This document shows positions 1-7,666 of a stretch of DNA of 48,230 nt, in pieces. Source of the stretch: Minisyncoccota bacterium (GTDB lineage Bacteria; Patescibacteriota; Minisyncoccia; Moranbacterales; GCA-2747515); contig CALDDM010000027.1 in assembly GCA_937936355.1 (NCBI GenBank), positions 1-48,230 of the forward strand, written 5' to 3'. Positions within the stretch are counted from its first letter, which is position 1; each line of letters opens with the position of its first letter. The position numbers were made by a program, and so were the translations under genes. The notes under the pieces were generated by a model that did not search any database, was not told the origin of the DNA, and worked only from the letters and a program-made list of their open reading frames with translations.

Positions 1-516
1 GTCACTTTCTCCCTTTGCGCTTACACCAAAGATCACTTCTTTGAAGCCGCCGACATCATTACGACTTTCTGAAAGGATATCAATTTTCCATGACTTCAGC
101 TCACTAAATCTCGTATACATCCGAAAGAGATCCGCAGCAAACAGCGCAGATTCATCACCGCCAGCTCCACCACGAATCTCGACAATCACATCTTTTTCAT
201 CCGCAGGATCGCGTGGCAACAGTAGCACCTCGAGCTCCTTCTCCAATGTCGGAAGCTTAGCAGAGACTTCCTCATTTTCTGAAAGCGCAAGTTCGACAAT
301 TTCCTGATCTGTCTCAGAATTAATCATCTCAGCATTATCAGCAAGCGTTTTCTTGACACCCTCGTACTCCTCAATCTTGGCAATAATTGGCTCCAAGCTA
401 GAGCGCCTGCGACCAAGGGCAGCAAAAGACTTCATGTCAGATGCAGCATCAGGCTGCAAGAGAGAATCCTGTACAGAGTTAAACTCCTCTTTTACTTTAT
501 CTATGATGTCCTGCAT
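1..516 (-). CDS. prfA: Peptide chain release factor 1, 5' part (partial)
   Basis: The minus-strand frame is open from an ATG at 514-516 to the window edge (172 codons, no stop), so this is the N-terminal half of a gene that continues outside. RF1 recognises UAA/UAG in the ribosomal A site and triggers peptide release. The visible part has the helical N-terminal domain (residues 1-100, charged, coiled-coil-like) and then the start of the PCRF domain with EIRGGAGGDES at residues 113-123, a hallmark of class-I release factors. The codon-recognition PxT loop and GGQ motif would lie beyond the edge, so RF1 versus RF2 rests on the N-terminal similarity and on the neighbouring rpmE, a common RF1 neighbour. 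No strong Shine-Dalgarno precedes the ATG. Confidence 0.88.
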   Translation of the reverse strand, partial: MQDIIDKVKEEFNSVQDSLLQPDAASDMKSFAALGRRRSSLEPIIAKIEEYEGVKKTLADNAEMINSETDQEIVELALSENEEVSAKLPTLEKELEVLLLPRDPADEKDVIVEIRGGAGGDESALFAADLFRMYTRFSELKSWKIDILSESRNDVGGFKEVIFGVSAKGESD

Positions 517-592
517 GGTGATGATTTACATGAATTACATGAATTACGCCTTACGAAGACTTATACGTGCGTGCAGTGAGAATATCCTCTCT

Positions 593-617
593 AAAACAAA
601 ACACCCTCAAAAGGGTG
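593..617 (-). terminator. Intrinsic terminator after rpmE
   Basis: On the minus strand a 6-bp stem CACCCT/AGGGTG (602-607 with 612-617) with a 4-nt loop is followed by TTTTGTTTT. It sits just downstream of the rpmE stop and separates it from prfA. Confidence 0.75.
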
Positions 618-640
618 CTTTAAAAAATAGGGAAGGGTAG

Positions 641-964
641 CTAAGCAGCCTGCTTCTCCTGTACCGCTTCTACAGACTCTTTCGCCTCTTTTTTCTCCTG
701 TCTTTTTGCATTCTTTTCCTCCTTGGACGCAAGAGATGCGCGAGACTCCTTGGTCTTGGCAGCACGCTCTGAGATCTTCTTGAACCGATCAACACGTCCT
801 GTAGAGTCTACGATCTTCTGCTTTCCAGTGTAAAAAGGGTGACACTGTGAACATGTTTCAACACTCAATGCCTCGGTCGTAGAGCCAGAAGGGAAAACGC
901 TATCACAGCCAGAACATGTCATTTTTGCATCTGGGTGATACGTTGGGTGGATGTCTTTTTTCAT
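641..964 (-). CDS. rpmE: 50S ribosomal protein bL31, zinc-type with charged tail
   Basis: Ribosomal protein bL31 of the large subunit, located at the central protuberance and bridging to the 30S head. The first 60 residues match the family: [10 protein letters not shown] start, a C+ zinc site with C17, C20, C38 and C41 (CSGC and CSQC followed by HPFYTGKQK), then the RVDRF segment. I start at the ATG at 964, where the family consensus begins, although the frame is open further upstream. Family members are usually 65-90 residues; here about 40 extra C-terminal residues rich in Lys, Glu and Ala (roughly 65-107) form a probably disordered or helical extension. An intrinsic terminator follows the stop. 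A weak promoter lies about 185 nt upstream of the start, giving a long leader. Confidence 0.93.
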   Translation of the reverse strand: MKKDIHPTYHPDAKMTCSGCDSVFPSGSTTEALSVETCSQCHPFYTGKQKIVDSTGRVDRFKKISERAAKTKESRASLASKEEKNAKRQEKKEAKESVEAVQEKQAA

Positions 965-1150
965 AATATATGTCAGAATATTCAATCAGAAATGGATGGA
1001 CACATCTCCTTTTAATAGACAAATCATAGCATAGACATCAAATTCACGCAAGACTCCAAACCATTCAATTCCTTCACATATCAAAAGTTGAAACTGCTCG
1101 TATCCTACAAAGCCAACTGACATAATAACAGCACCCGAAAAAGTGTTTTT

Positions 1151-1179
1151 ATTATATCTGCCAGACGAGAGCATTCGAA
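1151..1179 (-). promoter_or_regulatory. Possible sigma-70-like promoter for rpmE
   Basis: On the minus strand a perfect TATAAT (1151-1156) lies 17 nt downstream of a poor -35 TTCGAA (1174-1179). It would produce a leader of roughly 180 nt before rpmE. No other promoter candidate was seen closer to the gene. Confidence 0.4.
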
Positions 1180-1257
1180 GTGTATGCTGGGAGCAAAGCG
1201 AGCAGTGAATCCCTCATCCCCAGCTAACAAAAGAAAACACCTCTTGAGAGGTGTTTT
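1166..1257 (+). ncRNA. Possible small structured RNA ending in a terminator
   Basis: Two alternative stems share bases: AGCAT/ATGCT (1170-1174 with 1184-1188) and GCTGGG/CCCAGC (1186-1191 with 1219-1224). A strong terminator hairpin follows at 1233-1257. The end of the second stem, GAATCCCTCATCCCCAGC, resembles the 3' T-arm/acceptor half of a tRNA, but the 5' half, anticodon arm and CCA are missing. No clear plus-strand promoter was found. This could be a small RNA, a tRNA remnant or chance. Confidence 0.2.
1233..1257. terminator. Bidirectional intrinsic terminator-like hairpin
   Basis: Stem ACACCTCT/AGAGGTGT (1237-1244 with 1247-1254), extendable by four A-T pairs on each side. T-rich tails follow in both orientations (TTTTATATA on plus; TTTTCTTTTG on minus). 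It has no obvious protein-coding gene directly upstream on either strand. Confidence 0.55.
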
Positions 1258-1434
1258 ATATATCTCCGAAAAGACTTAGACTGTATTGTATGGTTATACT
1301 ATCAAAGTTCTGTGAGATAGCAAATACATCTCCCTACGATCAAGGTAGTACTTCTCTGCGTTCGGTATCCTCCTTGACCAACAGAGCTGATTTGCATTAA
1401 TGCCTGTAGCACAAAAATCAAAGATTTTTATGTA

Positions 1435-1464
1435 TTGGCACTTGGGGGCATGGGGGCGTATAAT
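1435..1464 (+). promoter_or_regulatory. Sigma-70-like promoter for the HEPN-motif gene
   Basis: TTGGCA (1435-1440) and a perfect TATAAT (1459-1464) are separated by 18 nt. The expected transcript starts near 1471, about 30 nt before the ATG at 1502. Confidence 0.75.
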
Positions 1465-1501
1465 AATTGCAATAATTCATTTTTGCAGATACTAATACTA
1501 T

Positions 1502-2023
1502 ATGAGCGAAACAAAGAATAATAATGAACAAGATGATGTAGAGCATATATGGAATGAGCTGCGTAATATAAGTATATCACCAGATTATAGTGACTTAGGC
1601 AGCAGAAGAATTGGACGCTGCCAAAGTGTTATACGTGAATCAGGAGAAAGATTTTGTGAAGGAATTAAAATAATACTTTATTATTCCATACTTGAATTGC
1701 AACTACAAAAACTTGACAAGAAAAAATATTTATACAGTAAAAACCAAGGCAATTTAAATGAAGATGAAAGAAAAATCTATGAATTTTTTGAAATGCATCG
1801 CTTAATTAGAAATGCATTTGCTCATGGATCAGGAAGAGTTGAGAGTCTTAAAAATCAGGCCGATAGGTCACGCCTTATCAAATTAGTGGAAGATATTGAC
1901 CCCGCATACAGCGATAAGATTAAAATTGTAAGCATTAATGGCGTTGATTGTGAAAGTGATGAAATCCATACAGATGGAGAATTGTTTAGGATATACATTC
2001 AAAATAGTAAAATCTTGACTTAA
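1502..2023 (+). CDS. HEPN-motif protein of unknown role
   Basis: A 173-residue protein of unknown function. It carries RNAFAH at residues 103-108, which fits the Rx4-6H catalytic signature of HEPN ribonucleases (Arg103, a polar residue next to it, His108). Helical segments around it (residues 48-72 and 88-125) are compatible with the four-helix HEPN bundle. HEPN proteins often act as RNA-cleaving toxins or defence effectors, but many are not toxic, so the role here is inference. No nucleotidyltransferase (MNT) partner lies next to it. The gene is clearly AT-richer than its neighbours and has its own promoter, which suggests acquisition as an island. No strong Shine-Dalgarno precedes the ATG. 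Confidence 0.75.
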   Translation: MSETKNNNEQDDVEHIWNELRNISISPDYSDLGSRRIGRCQSVIRESGERFCEGIKIILYYSILELQLQKLDKKKYLYSKNQGNLNEDERKIYEFFEMHRLIRNAFAHGSGRVESLKNQADRSRLIKLVEDIDPAYSDKIKIVSINGVDCESDEIHTDGELFRIYIQNSKILT

Positions 2024-2052
2024 TAGCTCCTTGGGAAGATATATTTACAGTC

Positions 2053-2070
2053 CCTGACTTCATCCCACAA
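2053..2070. repeat. 18-bp direct repeat, copy 1
   Basis: The sequence CCTGACTTCATCCCACAA is repeated exactly at 2719-2736, in the same orientation. The two copies bracket the orphan gene at 2134-2613, its terminator and its promoter. Confidence 0.85.
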
Positions 2071-2099
2071 CGCCAGCTGAAGATTTTAGAAAATTTAAA

Positions 2100-2127
2100 C
2101 CGACCATGGATAGCTCTCCAAGGTCGG
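2100..2127 (-). terminator. Hairpin downstream of the 2134-2613 gene
   Basis: CCGACC/GGTCGG arms (2100-2105 with 2122-2127) with an inner TGGA/TCCA pairing form a stable stem on the minus strand, followed by the AT-rich tail TTTAAATTTT. It lies just past the stop of the minus-strand orphan gene. Confidence 0.6.
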
Positions 2128-2133
2128 CAAATA

Positions 2134-2613
2134 TTAACCTGCTTTTTCTAGAAATGGGATTGCATTGTTTACGCTATTGAATGTATTTATTACTGACTCC
2201 AGTATGTATTGCTTATCACTACCTTGATTTAGTACCAACACGACATCCTCAGCATCTTCGCTGAATTCGAAATCAGTTGCCTTAACAACTTTTTCGAGAG
2301 CCTCCGCACCCCTTTTGAAGTCTGCTATTTCTTGTGCAAGTGTAACACCATGAAATTTATAAAGATGATCTTCGCAGCAAAAAAATCTGTTGAGGTTGAT
2401 ATTTACTGTGATCGTTGGAGATGGAGAATACTTTTCTGCATGAATCAATGAAAAGCTGAAACGGTTGTTTCCAGAACTAAAGTGCATGTGTAAATTAATT
2501 ACACCATCTTCGATCATTGGCCTAAAGTTATCGAGTGATATATCCCATTGATTTTTAAGGTATTTTTCTATCTCTTTACTAACGTAGTCTACTTCATTAT
2601 CTGAAAGTATCAT
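2134..2613 (-). CDS. Hypothetical protein in AT-rich island
   Basis: A 159-residue soluble, acidic protein that I do not recognise. It has no signal peptide or membrane segment. It starts at the ATG at 2613, preceded by AAGGA with an 8-nt spacer, and has a good promoter and a terminator of its own, so it is very likely expressed. The composition is AT-rich, like the HEPN gene that converges on it. An 18-bp direct repeat brackets the gene. A role as partner or antidote of the HEPN protein is possible from position only; convergent orientation and separate promoters argue against a classic toxin-antitoxin operon. Confidence 0.75.
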   Translation of the reverse strand: MILSDNEVDYVSKEIEKYLKNQWDISLDNFRPMIEDGVINLHMHFSSGNNRFSFSLIHAEKYSPSPTITVNINLNRFFCCEDHLYKFHGVTLAQEIADFKRGAEALEKVVKATDFEFSEDAEDVVLVLNQGSDKQYILESVINTFNSVNNAIPFLEKAG

Positions 2614-2646
2614 TGTTTGTGTCCTTGAGGTCGGAAATGTGAAGGA

Positions 2647-2675
2647 ATTTTAGTATGATTTTGTTTTTTCGTCAA
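2647..2675 (-). promoter_or_regulatory. Sigma-70-like promoter for the 2134-2613 gene
   Basis: On the minus strand TTGACG (2670-2675) and TAAAAT (2647-2652) are spaced by exactly 17 nt, about 35 nt upstream of the start codon. Confidence 0.75.
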
Positions 2676-2718
2676 TAAATTTATCACTACTTATTTGTTG
2701 GAATGTATTTATTATGTT

Positions 2719-2736
2719 CCTGACTTCATCCCACAA
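2719..2736. repeat. 18-bp direct repeat, copy 2
   Basis: Exact copy of 2053-2070. It lies 6 nt past the stop codon of the flippase gene. Weak similarity (TATTTA at slightly different spacing) continues beyond the exact match on one side. Confidence 0.85.
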
Positions 2737-2742
2737 GACCAT

Positions 2743-4020
2743 CTACTTAACGCACTTATCTTCAAAAAAGATTTTCCATGTAGCAATAGAAGCGCACAGG
2801 GCCATACTTATCGTGCTGATAGAGAAGATCAGCGCCGTCGCATGATACCCATGCGTCGGGAGAAACATAAAGTTAAGCACAGTACTAATCACTAGTCCTA
2901 GCAAAACGATCTTCCACGTAATCCGTGTATATCCAGCACCATTGAGCACCGCAGCAAGGATGTAAAACACCGTACCGCAGATAGTAGCGCCCAGCATATA
3001 CGGTATGATATTCGCAGCATCTGCAAACTTCTCACCAAACAGGATCGCAACAGCTAGATCACGAAAAGTATAGATCACGACAGCACCAAGCGGAAGCAGG
3101 ACGCCAAAAATCTTCGCAAGCATCGTGAGGAGTTTGCGGATGGCTTGGATGTCGTTCTTCTCGGTCATCTCTGAGAGAGTGGGGAAGAGCATAAACGTCA
3201 GCGCATACGCTCCATAGTAGGGAAGCAGAGTAATCTTAACCGCAGCATCATATACACCAGTCGCGACATCACTGCCAGTAAACGCCTTGATAAAGTACAG
3301 ATCCAAACGTGTAAAAAGCTCATAACACATAAGAAATAAAACAAACCCACCCGCATAACCAAGTAACTTCTTATGAGAATACTTGCTGACGTTTTTAAGT
3401 CCAGAAATCTCTCTCATACGAGGATCTGCGAAATATGAGATCAGCATAGCAAGGGCAAACAAAGCCAATGGAGCAAGTGCATTACCCACAAGCGCACCCT
3501 CAAGAGCAAAGAAGTATCCCAAAAGAAGAATGATAATGATTCTCGTGAGGCCACGCAACGACTTAATCACAGCCAGCGTGCGAAAGGACTGCAAACCATT
3601 GAGGAACAAAACGTAGAAAGAGCTAACGGAAAAAAGAGGAATCACTAAGCTAGAAAGCTGGATCAAGGGCACAAGCGTTGCATCACCCAGCATACCTGCG
3701 ATCAGTGGTGCACTCAAGAAGTACAAAAAAGTCACCCCTGTAACAAGCGGGACTTGAATACCCAGCGCCCTCGAGCGCACACTTGCAACATGCTGTAGAT
3801 CATCAGGGTTCTCGCTAATACGCTTTGCCATTGCAGTTGGAACGCCTCGCGCAACCAAGACAGTCACCATCGTCACAAGACCCAGAACAAGTGTGTATCG
3901 CCCATAATCCGCCGGCCCAAGCATACGACTAAGTCCGACAACGATGAAATATGCAGAAGCGCTATAAAGAACCTCAGAACACAGCAAAAGAAAGAAAGAT
4001 ATAGTAAATTTTTTTGACAA
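2743..4020 (-). CDS. Wzx-type polysaccharide/oligosaccharide flippase
   Basis: A 425-residue integral membrane protein with about 12-14 hydrophobic segments, of the MOP superfamily (polysaccharide biosynthesis/MATE-like). The N-terminus with SASAYFIVVGLSRMLGPADYGRY is typical of Wzx proteins, which flip lipid-linked oligosaccharide units across the cytoplasmic membrane. It is the last gene of the minus-strand unit GT4-RtcB-kinase-flippase; about 80 nt separate it from the kinase. Context with three or more glycosyltransferases and an O-antigen ligase supports a role in surface glycan export. The substrate cannot be deduced. Confidence 0.88.
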   Translation of the reverse strand: MSKKFTISFFLLLCSEVLYSASAYFIVVGLSRMLGPADYGRYTLVLGLVTMVTVLVARGVPTAMAKRISENPDDLQHVASVRSRALGIQVPLVTGVTFLYFLSAPLIAGMLGDATLVPLIQLSSLVIPLFSVSSFYVLFLNGLQSFRTLAVIKSLRGLTRIIIILLLGYFFALEGALVGNALAPLALFALAMLISYFADPRMREISGLKNVSKYSHKKLLGYAGGFVLFLMCYELFTRLDLYFIKAFTGSDVATGVYDAAVKITLLPYYGAYALTFMLFPTLSEMTEKNDIQAIRKLLTMLAKIFGVLLPLGAVVIYTFRDLAVAILFGEKFADAANIIPYMLGATICGTVFYILAAVLNGAGYTRITWKIVLLGLVISTVLNFMFLPTHGYHATALIFSISTISMALCASIATWKIFFEDKCVK

Positions 4021-4101
4021 GAATTTTACTGAAAAATTACTCGTGGTAGAGGAGCTAAGGGAGGAAAAGGGTGATAGGCCTCACAGAGAATGCGAGAGGG
4101 A

Positions 4102-4782
4102 TCATGTTTGACCAAAGGACTTCCTCTGCGGATCTTCACACACCACAGACACAGGCGTTTCCATGGCGTCAAAGATATCCTGATGCACGACATCGCGAGA
4201 ACGCTCACCATCGATATTCGTAATACCCCACAGCGTAGCATACTTTTTGTAGAGATCAATCTTTTTCTCGAGATACGGAGCGTCTTGCTCCACATCACGC
4301 TCACGTGACAAGATCGTCTGCGATGAAACATCGAGATAAAAAGCATGTGACGGAACATGTACTAGTGATCCAAGTAGTGAAACGCCAAAAGAGTACAGTG
4401 AGCGTGAGCGCGAGAGATAGGCAATATTTACGAGGTAATCATAAAAATATCGATCAGAAACAACATGTGTATACGCGTCGCGAGCAAGTCGCGTCAGCAA
4501 AATTTCAAAGCGAATACAATCAATCATAAAAGCCACTTTGCGAAGCTGGATTTTGTACCATGAAGCGCTAGTGACAGGCTTCTGATCGCCTGGCGTAACG
4601 ATAGAGTTCTTACCCTTATTGGCGATAGAGAACTGCAAAGCATGAAAATAGAAAACCTTACCGCCTCTAGCCTCGAGACTTTCTATGACACTACGAGCTT
4701 GTGTAGATTTACCACTCCCATCAACACCCATCACAGTGATAACACGTGGCATGTTGTCTTTTATTTTTAACTTTTTTGCCAT
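4102..4782 (-). CDS. Thymidylate-kinase-like P-loop kinase
   Basis: A 226-residue P-loop protein with Walker A GVDGSGKST (residues 19-27) and a DRYFYD motif (110-115), as in the thymidylate kinase family, where DR is part of the nucleotide-binding site. The middle region between them is longer and less conserved than in housekeeping Tmk, and the lid region is only loosely recognisable. Relatives of this kind occur next to flippases and glycosyltransferases, where they may phosphorylate something other than dTMP. It is 28 nt downstream of rtcB and probably co-transcribed. I would not assign dTMP kinase activity without a check for another tmk in the genome. Confidence 0.78.
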   Translation of the reverse strand: MAKKLKIKDNMPRVITVMGVDGSGKSTQARSVIESLEARGGKVFYFHALQFSIANKGKNSIVTPGDQKPVTSASWYKIQLRKVAFMIDCIRFEILLTRLARDAYTHVVSDRYFYDYLVNIAYLSRSRSLYSFGVSLLGSLVHVPSHAFYLDVSSQTILSRERDVEQDAPYLEKKIDLYKKYATLWGITNIDGERSRDVVHQDIFDAMETPVSVVCEDPQRKSFGQT

Positions 4783-4810
4783 ATAAACGTTATTTATTTT
4801 GCTCGCAGGA

Positions 4811-6340
4811 CTAATACATAATCACTGCAACAGGTTCCATCTTTGCAACAACATGCGCAATACCGTTAGCCTCTACACCCTCCATAACCTGCGAAACATC
4901 TTTGTATCGAGAAGAATCCTGCTCAACAGTTTTTGAAGAAGATCCATTATAAAGACGCACACCTTTCTTGGCCATCTTTGCCATGAGTTCACTACGGCTC
5001 TGTGGGACATCTTCCTCTGACATTTCAATACCCTTACCAGTACCGTGCGGCGCGCTATAATAACTCACATCATTACGATCAGTGCCTACACCGATAGATG
5101 CTTCTGTACTCATCGAAGAGGGGATAAACACCGGCTCACCAATCTTGCCATAGAGTTCATGACCCGTATGTTCGCTCATACGCGTTGGGCCAAAAGCACG
5201 CGTAACGTTGCTGCGGTGCACCCACAAATCTTTCCCATAGTGCTTCTCACGGTCAATAGAAACGTGTGGCAAGTCATAAAGTAAATCAGCCTCAATGTCA
5301 CGATCTAAAACCTCTTGCGCAACACGCGAAACATTATGAGTAATCACGGCACGGTTGGCAACACCAAAGTTACTCGCTGCAGCACGTGCGCGCATATACA
5401 TTTCAGCTCCCTCATCATCTCCATCAAACGTAAAAAGCTCATCAGAGTCCAGTTTATGCTTGAGATAGTTACGAACCTTTTTGGCAATAGCGCGATATGC
5501 CTTTTTCTTGCGTGTGCTAAAGGTGTGATGTCCAATTTTTGTCATAATAGCCTGTGACAAATGTTCACGCTTCTTAGCTGTATATGTATACATCGTATAC
5601 TGGCCAAGGATGCCTGACCCTGTGTGGATCATCAGAAGGTACTGACCCTTCTTGAGGCCCATCTCAGAAGCCAGAACTGGATCGACAAGATCCGTCACCT
5701 TCATAAGGTCGAGGAAATGATTGCCTGCAGCACCTGTAATCCCCAGACGATACTGCGCAAAGTGCAAGTAAAGCTTTGGAATAACATCAAAAATAGACGC
5801 GCGATCCTGTTCTTTGCCAAAATAATTTCCACCGCCCTGTGTATTTGCCAGCTCGTTCTTGGTTGTAATGCCAAGATGATCTATAATAGCCTGCGTTCCT
5901 TTGCGACAGATATCAACAACAACCTCATAGGGAACTTTTGTCCCAACAAATGCCTTAGTCGGAACAGCTGGAATAAGTGATTGAAAAAGTTGATCAATCT
6001 CTTCCTGTGAGATATTCTCATCCGTAAGGTTGGTTTTCACGACGCGCATACCACAATTGGGGTCGCTGTCGTTAACCTGCGGCAAAATATGAGTATCAGA
6101 AACAACAATCGTTCCCGCGGCATTTTTCCGACCAGGCTTTGTCATCACATCAGGCATCGCTGCAGTAGCCCGAAACAACGTCTCATGTTTCGCAATCTGC
6201 TCCAACTGTGCAAATGTCTCATCAGAAGGCAAGAGCTCTTCACTCATAAGCATTTCACATGGCACATGCATATCAGGCGTCTTGAAGGTATGATGATGGC
6301 GCGACTTCTCTTTGCGAAATTCGTTAAATGCTTTTGTCAT
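4811..6340 (-). CDS. rtcB: RtcB-family RNA ligase
   Basis: A 509-residue protein of the RtcB family, which joins RNA 2',3'-cyclic phosphate or 3'-phosphate ends to 5'-OH ends using GTP and Mn2+. The catalytic set is readable: D93 and C96 in DPNCG, N207/H208 in AAGNHF, H239 in IHTGSG, H335 in THN, and H432 in PHGTGKG, matching the guanylylated histidine of the family motif HGAGR. The last motif is altered (GTGK for GAGR). An extra GGGNY sequence at 169-173 precedes the true GNHF motif. Length is close to the usual 400-500. It lies 9 nt after a GT4 gene and 28 nt before the kinase gene, an unexpected place for an RNA repair enzyme. Confidence 0.85.
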   Translation of the reverse strand: MTKAFNEFRKEKSRHHHTFKTPDMHVPCEMLMSEELLPSDETFAQLEQIAKHETLFRATAAMPDVMTKPGRKNAAGTIVVSDTHILPQVNDSDPNCGMRVVKTNLTDENISQEEIDQLFQSLIPAVPTKAFVGTKVPYEVVVDICRKGTQAIIDHLGITTKNELANTQGGGNYFGKEQDRASIFDVIPKLYLHFAQYRLGITGAAGNHFLDLMKVTDLVDPVLASEMGLKKGQYLLMIHTGSGILGQYTMYTYTAKKREHLSQAIMTKIGHHTFSTRKKKAYRAIAKKVRNYLKHKLDSDELFTFDGDDEGAEMYMRARAAASNFGVANRAVITHNVSRVAQEVLDRDIEADLLYDLPHVSIDREKHYGKDLWVHRSNVTRAFGPTRMSEHTGHELYGKIGEPVFIPSSMSTEASIGVGTDRNDVSYYSAPHGTGKGIEMSEEDVPQSRSELMAKMAKKGVRLYNGSSSKTVEQDSSRYKDVSQVMEGVEANGIAHVVAKMEPVAVIMY

Positions 6341-6349
6341 AATCTGGGA

Positions 6350-7483
6350 TTAGATGTTATGTATATGCCTATAGAGCTCTCCGTACCGACTACCAATCTC
6401 TTTGATATCAAAGTGGCGATGAATGAAATTATACGCTTCCTCACCTCTACGCACATGCGTGGTGCGGTTTTGATAGATCGATAGAATTGCCTGTGAAATG
6501 TGTGCGGAACTATTACGCGGTATGACAACATTGATATCATCTGTAGAAAACTCCTTAAAGATCGGGAGATCTGACGCAACAACCACTTTCTTACATGCAT
6601 ACGGCTCAACCATTGCGAGGGGGACATCAAACTTACCCTTCATGGAAACAACAGGGAATATGATAAGGTCAGCGAGATTATAAACGCGATTCATATTGCC
6701 AGCAAACGTATCGGAAAAAATAACCTTATCGAGATGACCAGCAGCGCGAATGCGTTCGCGAATTTCACTCTTCTTTGACTCATCAGCAGGGCCCTTAATA
6801 CGACACGCACAGAGATACTTGATATGAGCATTAGCAGGGTCACTCCACAGTTCCAAGAAAGCATCTACGATGACATCAGTAGCGCCGAGGCGTGCAAACT
6901 CACCAGGATAAGCAACAACAAAATCATTGAGCTTGATGTCCCACTGCTCAACAAGTTCTGCATCACGGTCTGTTGGATGATATTTCTCCAGATCAACTCC
7001 AGGATAGATCTGTGTCACATTATCAAAGCCAGACTGCGTCAAAATTTTTTGAGCATACAGCGAATATGTAACAAGCGTATCGCCAAAAAATACTTTCTTA
7101 TACTCACCTGATCTATAGAGATCAGTACGAATGGTTGCAATTGTCTGGATGATATGAGCATCCTTTGGAAGGATATGACGCAGGATAAAACTATTGAACT
7201 TTGTCGGCGTAAACAAGAGGTGAATCGTATCAAATTGCTTCGCATGTGTAATCAGCCAACACAGCATACGAAATCGTTGCCACAGTGTAAAGCTATTAGA
7301 TGTATAGATGCTTTTCTGCGTGACATTCTCTGGCACATGCTCAACTTTTCCGTGTGTCATGATTGTCACATCGTGATCATGCATGTTACGAGCTAGATCA
7401 TAGGCAAAAACCTTACTTGCCTCATCCCATGGAGCTTGCAAAGGGCGGGTAACGTAGAGAATTTTTTTCTGTAATTTTGACAT
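6350..7483 (-). CDS. Glycosyltransferase family 4
   Basis: A 377-residue GT-B fold enzyme that would transfer a sugar from a nucleotide donor to a growing glycan on the cytoplasmic side. The N-terminal half starts with KKILYVTRPLQAPWDEASK (acceptor-side Rossmann domain). The C-terminal half holds the GT4 donor-binding region with the E-x7-E-type segment around PLAMVEPYACKKVVVAS. Donor and acceptor are unknown. It is the first gene of the four-gene minus-strand unit and has an extended -10 promoter just upstream. The rtcB start follows 9 nt after its stop. Confidence 0.88.
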   Translation of the reverse strand: MSKLQKKILYVTRPLQAPWDEASKVFAYDLARNMHDHDVTIMTHGKVEHVPENVTQKSIYTSNSFTLWQRFRMLCWLITHAKQFDTIHLLFTPTKFNSFILRHILPKDAHIIQTIATIRTDLYRSGEYKKVFFGDTLVTYSLYAQKILTQSGFDNVTQIYPGVDLEKYHPTDRDAELVEQWDIKLNDFVVAYPGEFARLGATDVIVDAFLELWSDPANAHIKYLCACRIKGPADESKKSEIRERIRAAGHLDKVIFSDTFAGNMNRVYNLADLIIFPVVSMKGKFDVPLAMVEPYACKKVVVASDLPIFKEFSTDDINVVIPRNSSAHISQAILSIYQNRTTHVRRGEEAYNFIHRHFDIKEIGSRYGELYRHIHNI

Positions 7484-7518
7484 TTCTATGTGATCGTGAC
7501 TTTTAAAAGGTAATCTTC

Positions 7519-7527
7519 ATTATAACA
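7519..7527 (-). promoter_or_regulatory. Extended -10 promoter for the GT4-rtcB unit
   Basis: On the minus strand TGTTATAAT (7519-7527) is a perfect extended -10 element (TGnTATAAT). No good -35 was seen at 17 nt. It lies 35 nt upstream of the GT4 start. Confidence 0.6.
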
Positions 7528-7666
7528 GAAAAGGGCATATCTGCGGTAATCAGGGAGGTACTGCGCAGCAAGAGAAGCATCAAGAAAGAAGAGGCTCTTC
7601 AGCAGACGAGATCGAAACTTAACGATAGCCTAAAACCTAATATTAAAAACCAAGATTAAAAATGAC

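Larger units (their letters stand above)
965..1501. other. Intergenic region, no convincing gene
   Basis: About 540 nt between rpmE and the HEPN gene. It contains the weak rpmE promoter, possible stem-loops at 1170-1224, a bidirectional terminator at 1233-1257, an imperfect inverted repeat around 1349-1380 (TCAAGG...CCTTGA arms), and the promoter of the next gene. A 62-codon minus-strand open frame (986-1174) has no Shine-Dalgarno and no recognisable family, so I do not call it a gene. Confidence 0.6.

Noticed and set aside
986-1174. 62-codon minus-strand frame upstream of rpmE
   Set aside because: No Shine-Dalgarno, no family signal, and it lies in the probable rpmE leader.
1181-1230. tRNA or tmRNA 3' end
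   Set aside because: Only the T-arm/acceptor-like 3' part is present; there is no anticodon arm, matching 5' acceptor at the right distance, or CCA.
4102-4782. Housekeeping thymidylate kinase
   Set aside because: Walker A and DRY motifs fit the superfamily, but the sequence is divergent and the context is a glycan operon, so only a family-level call is given.
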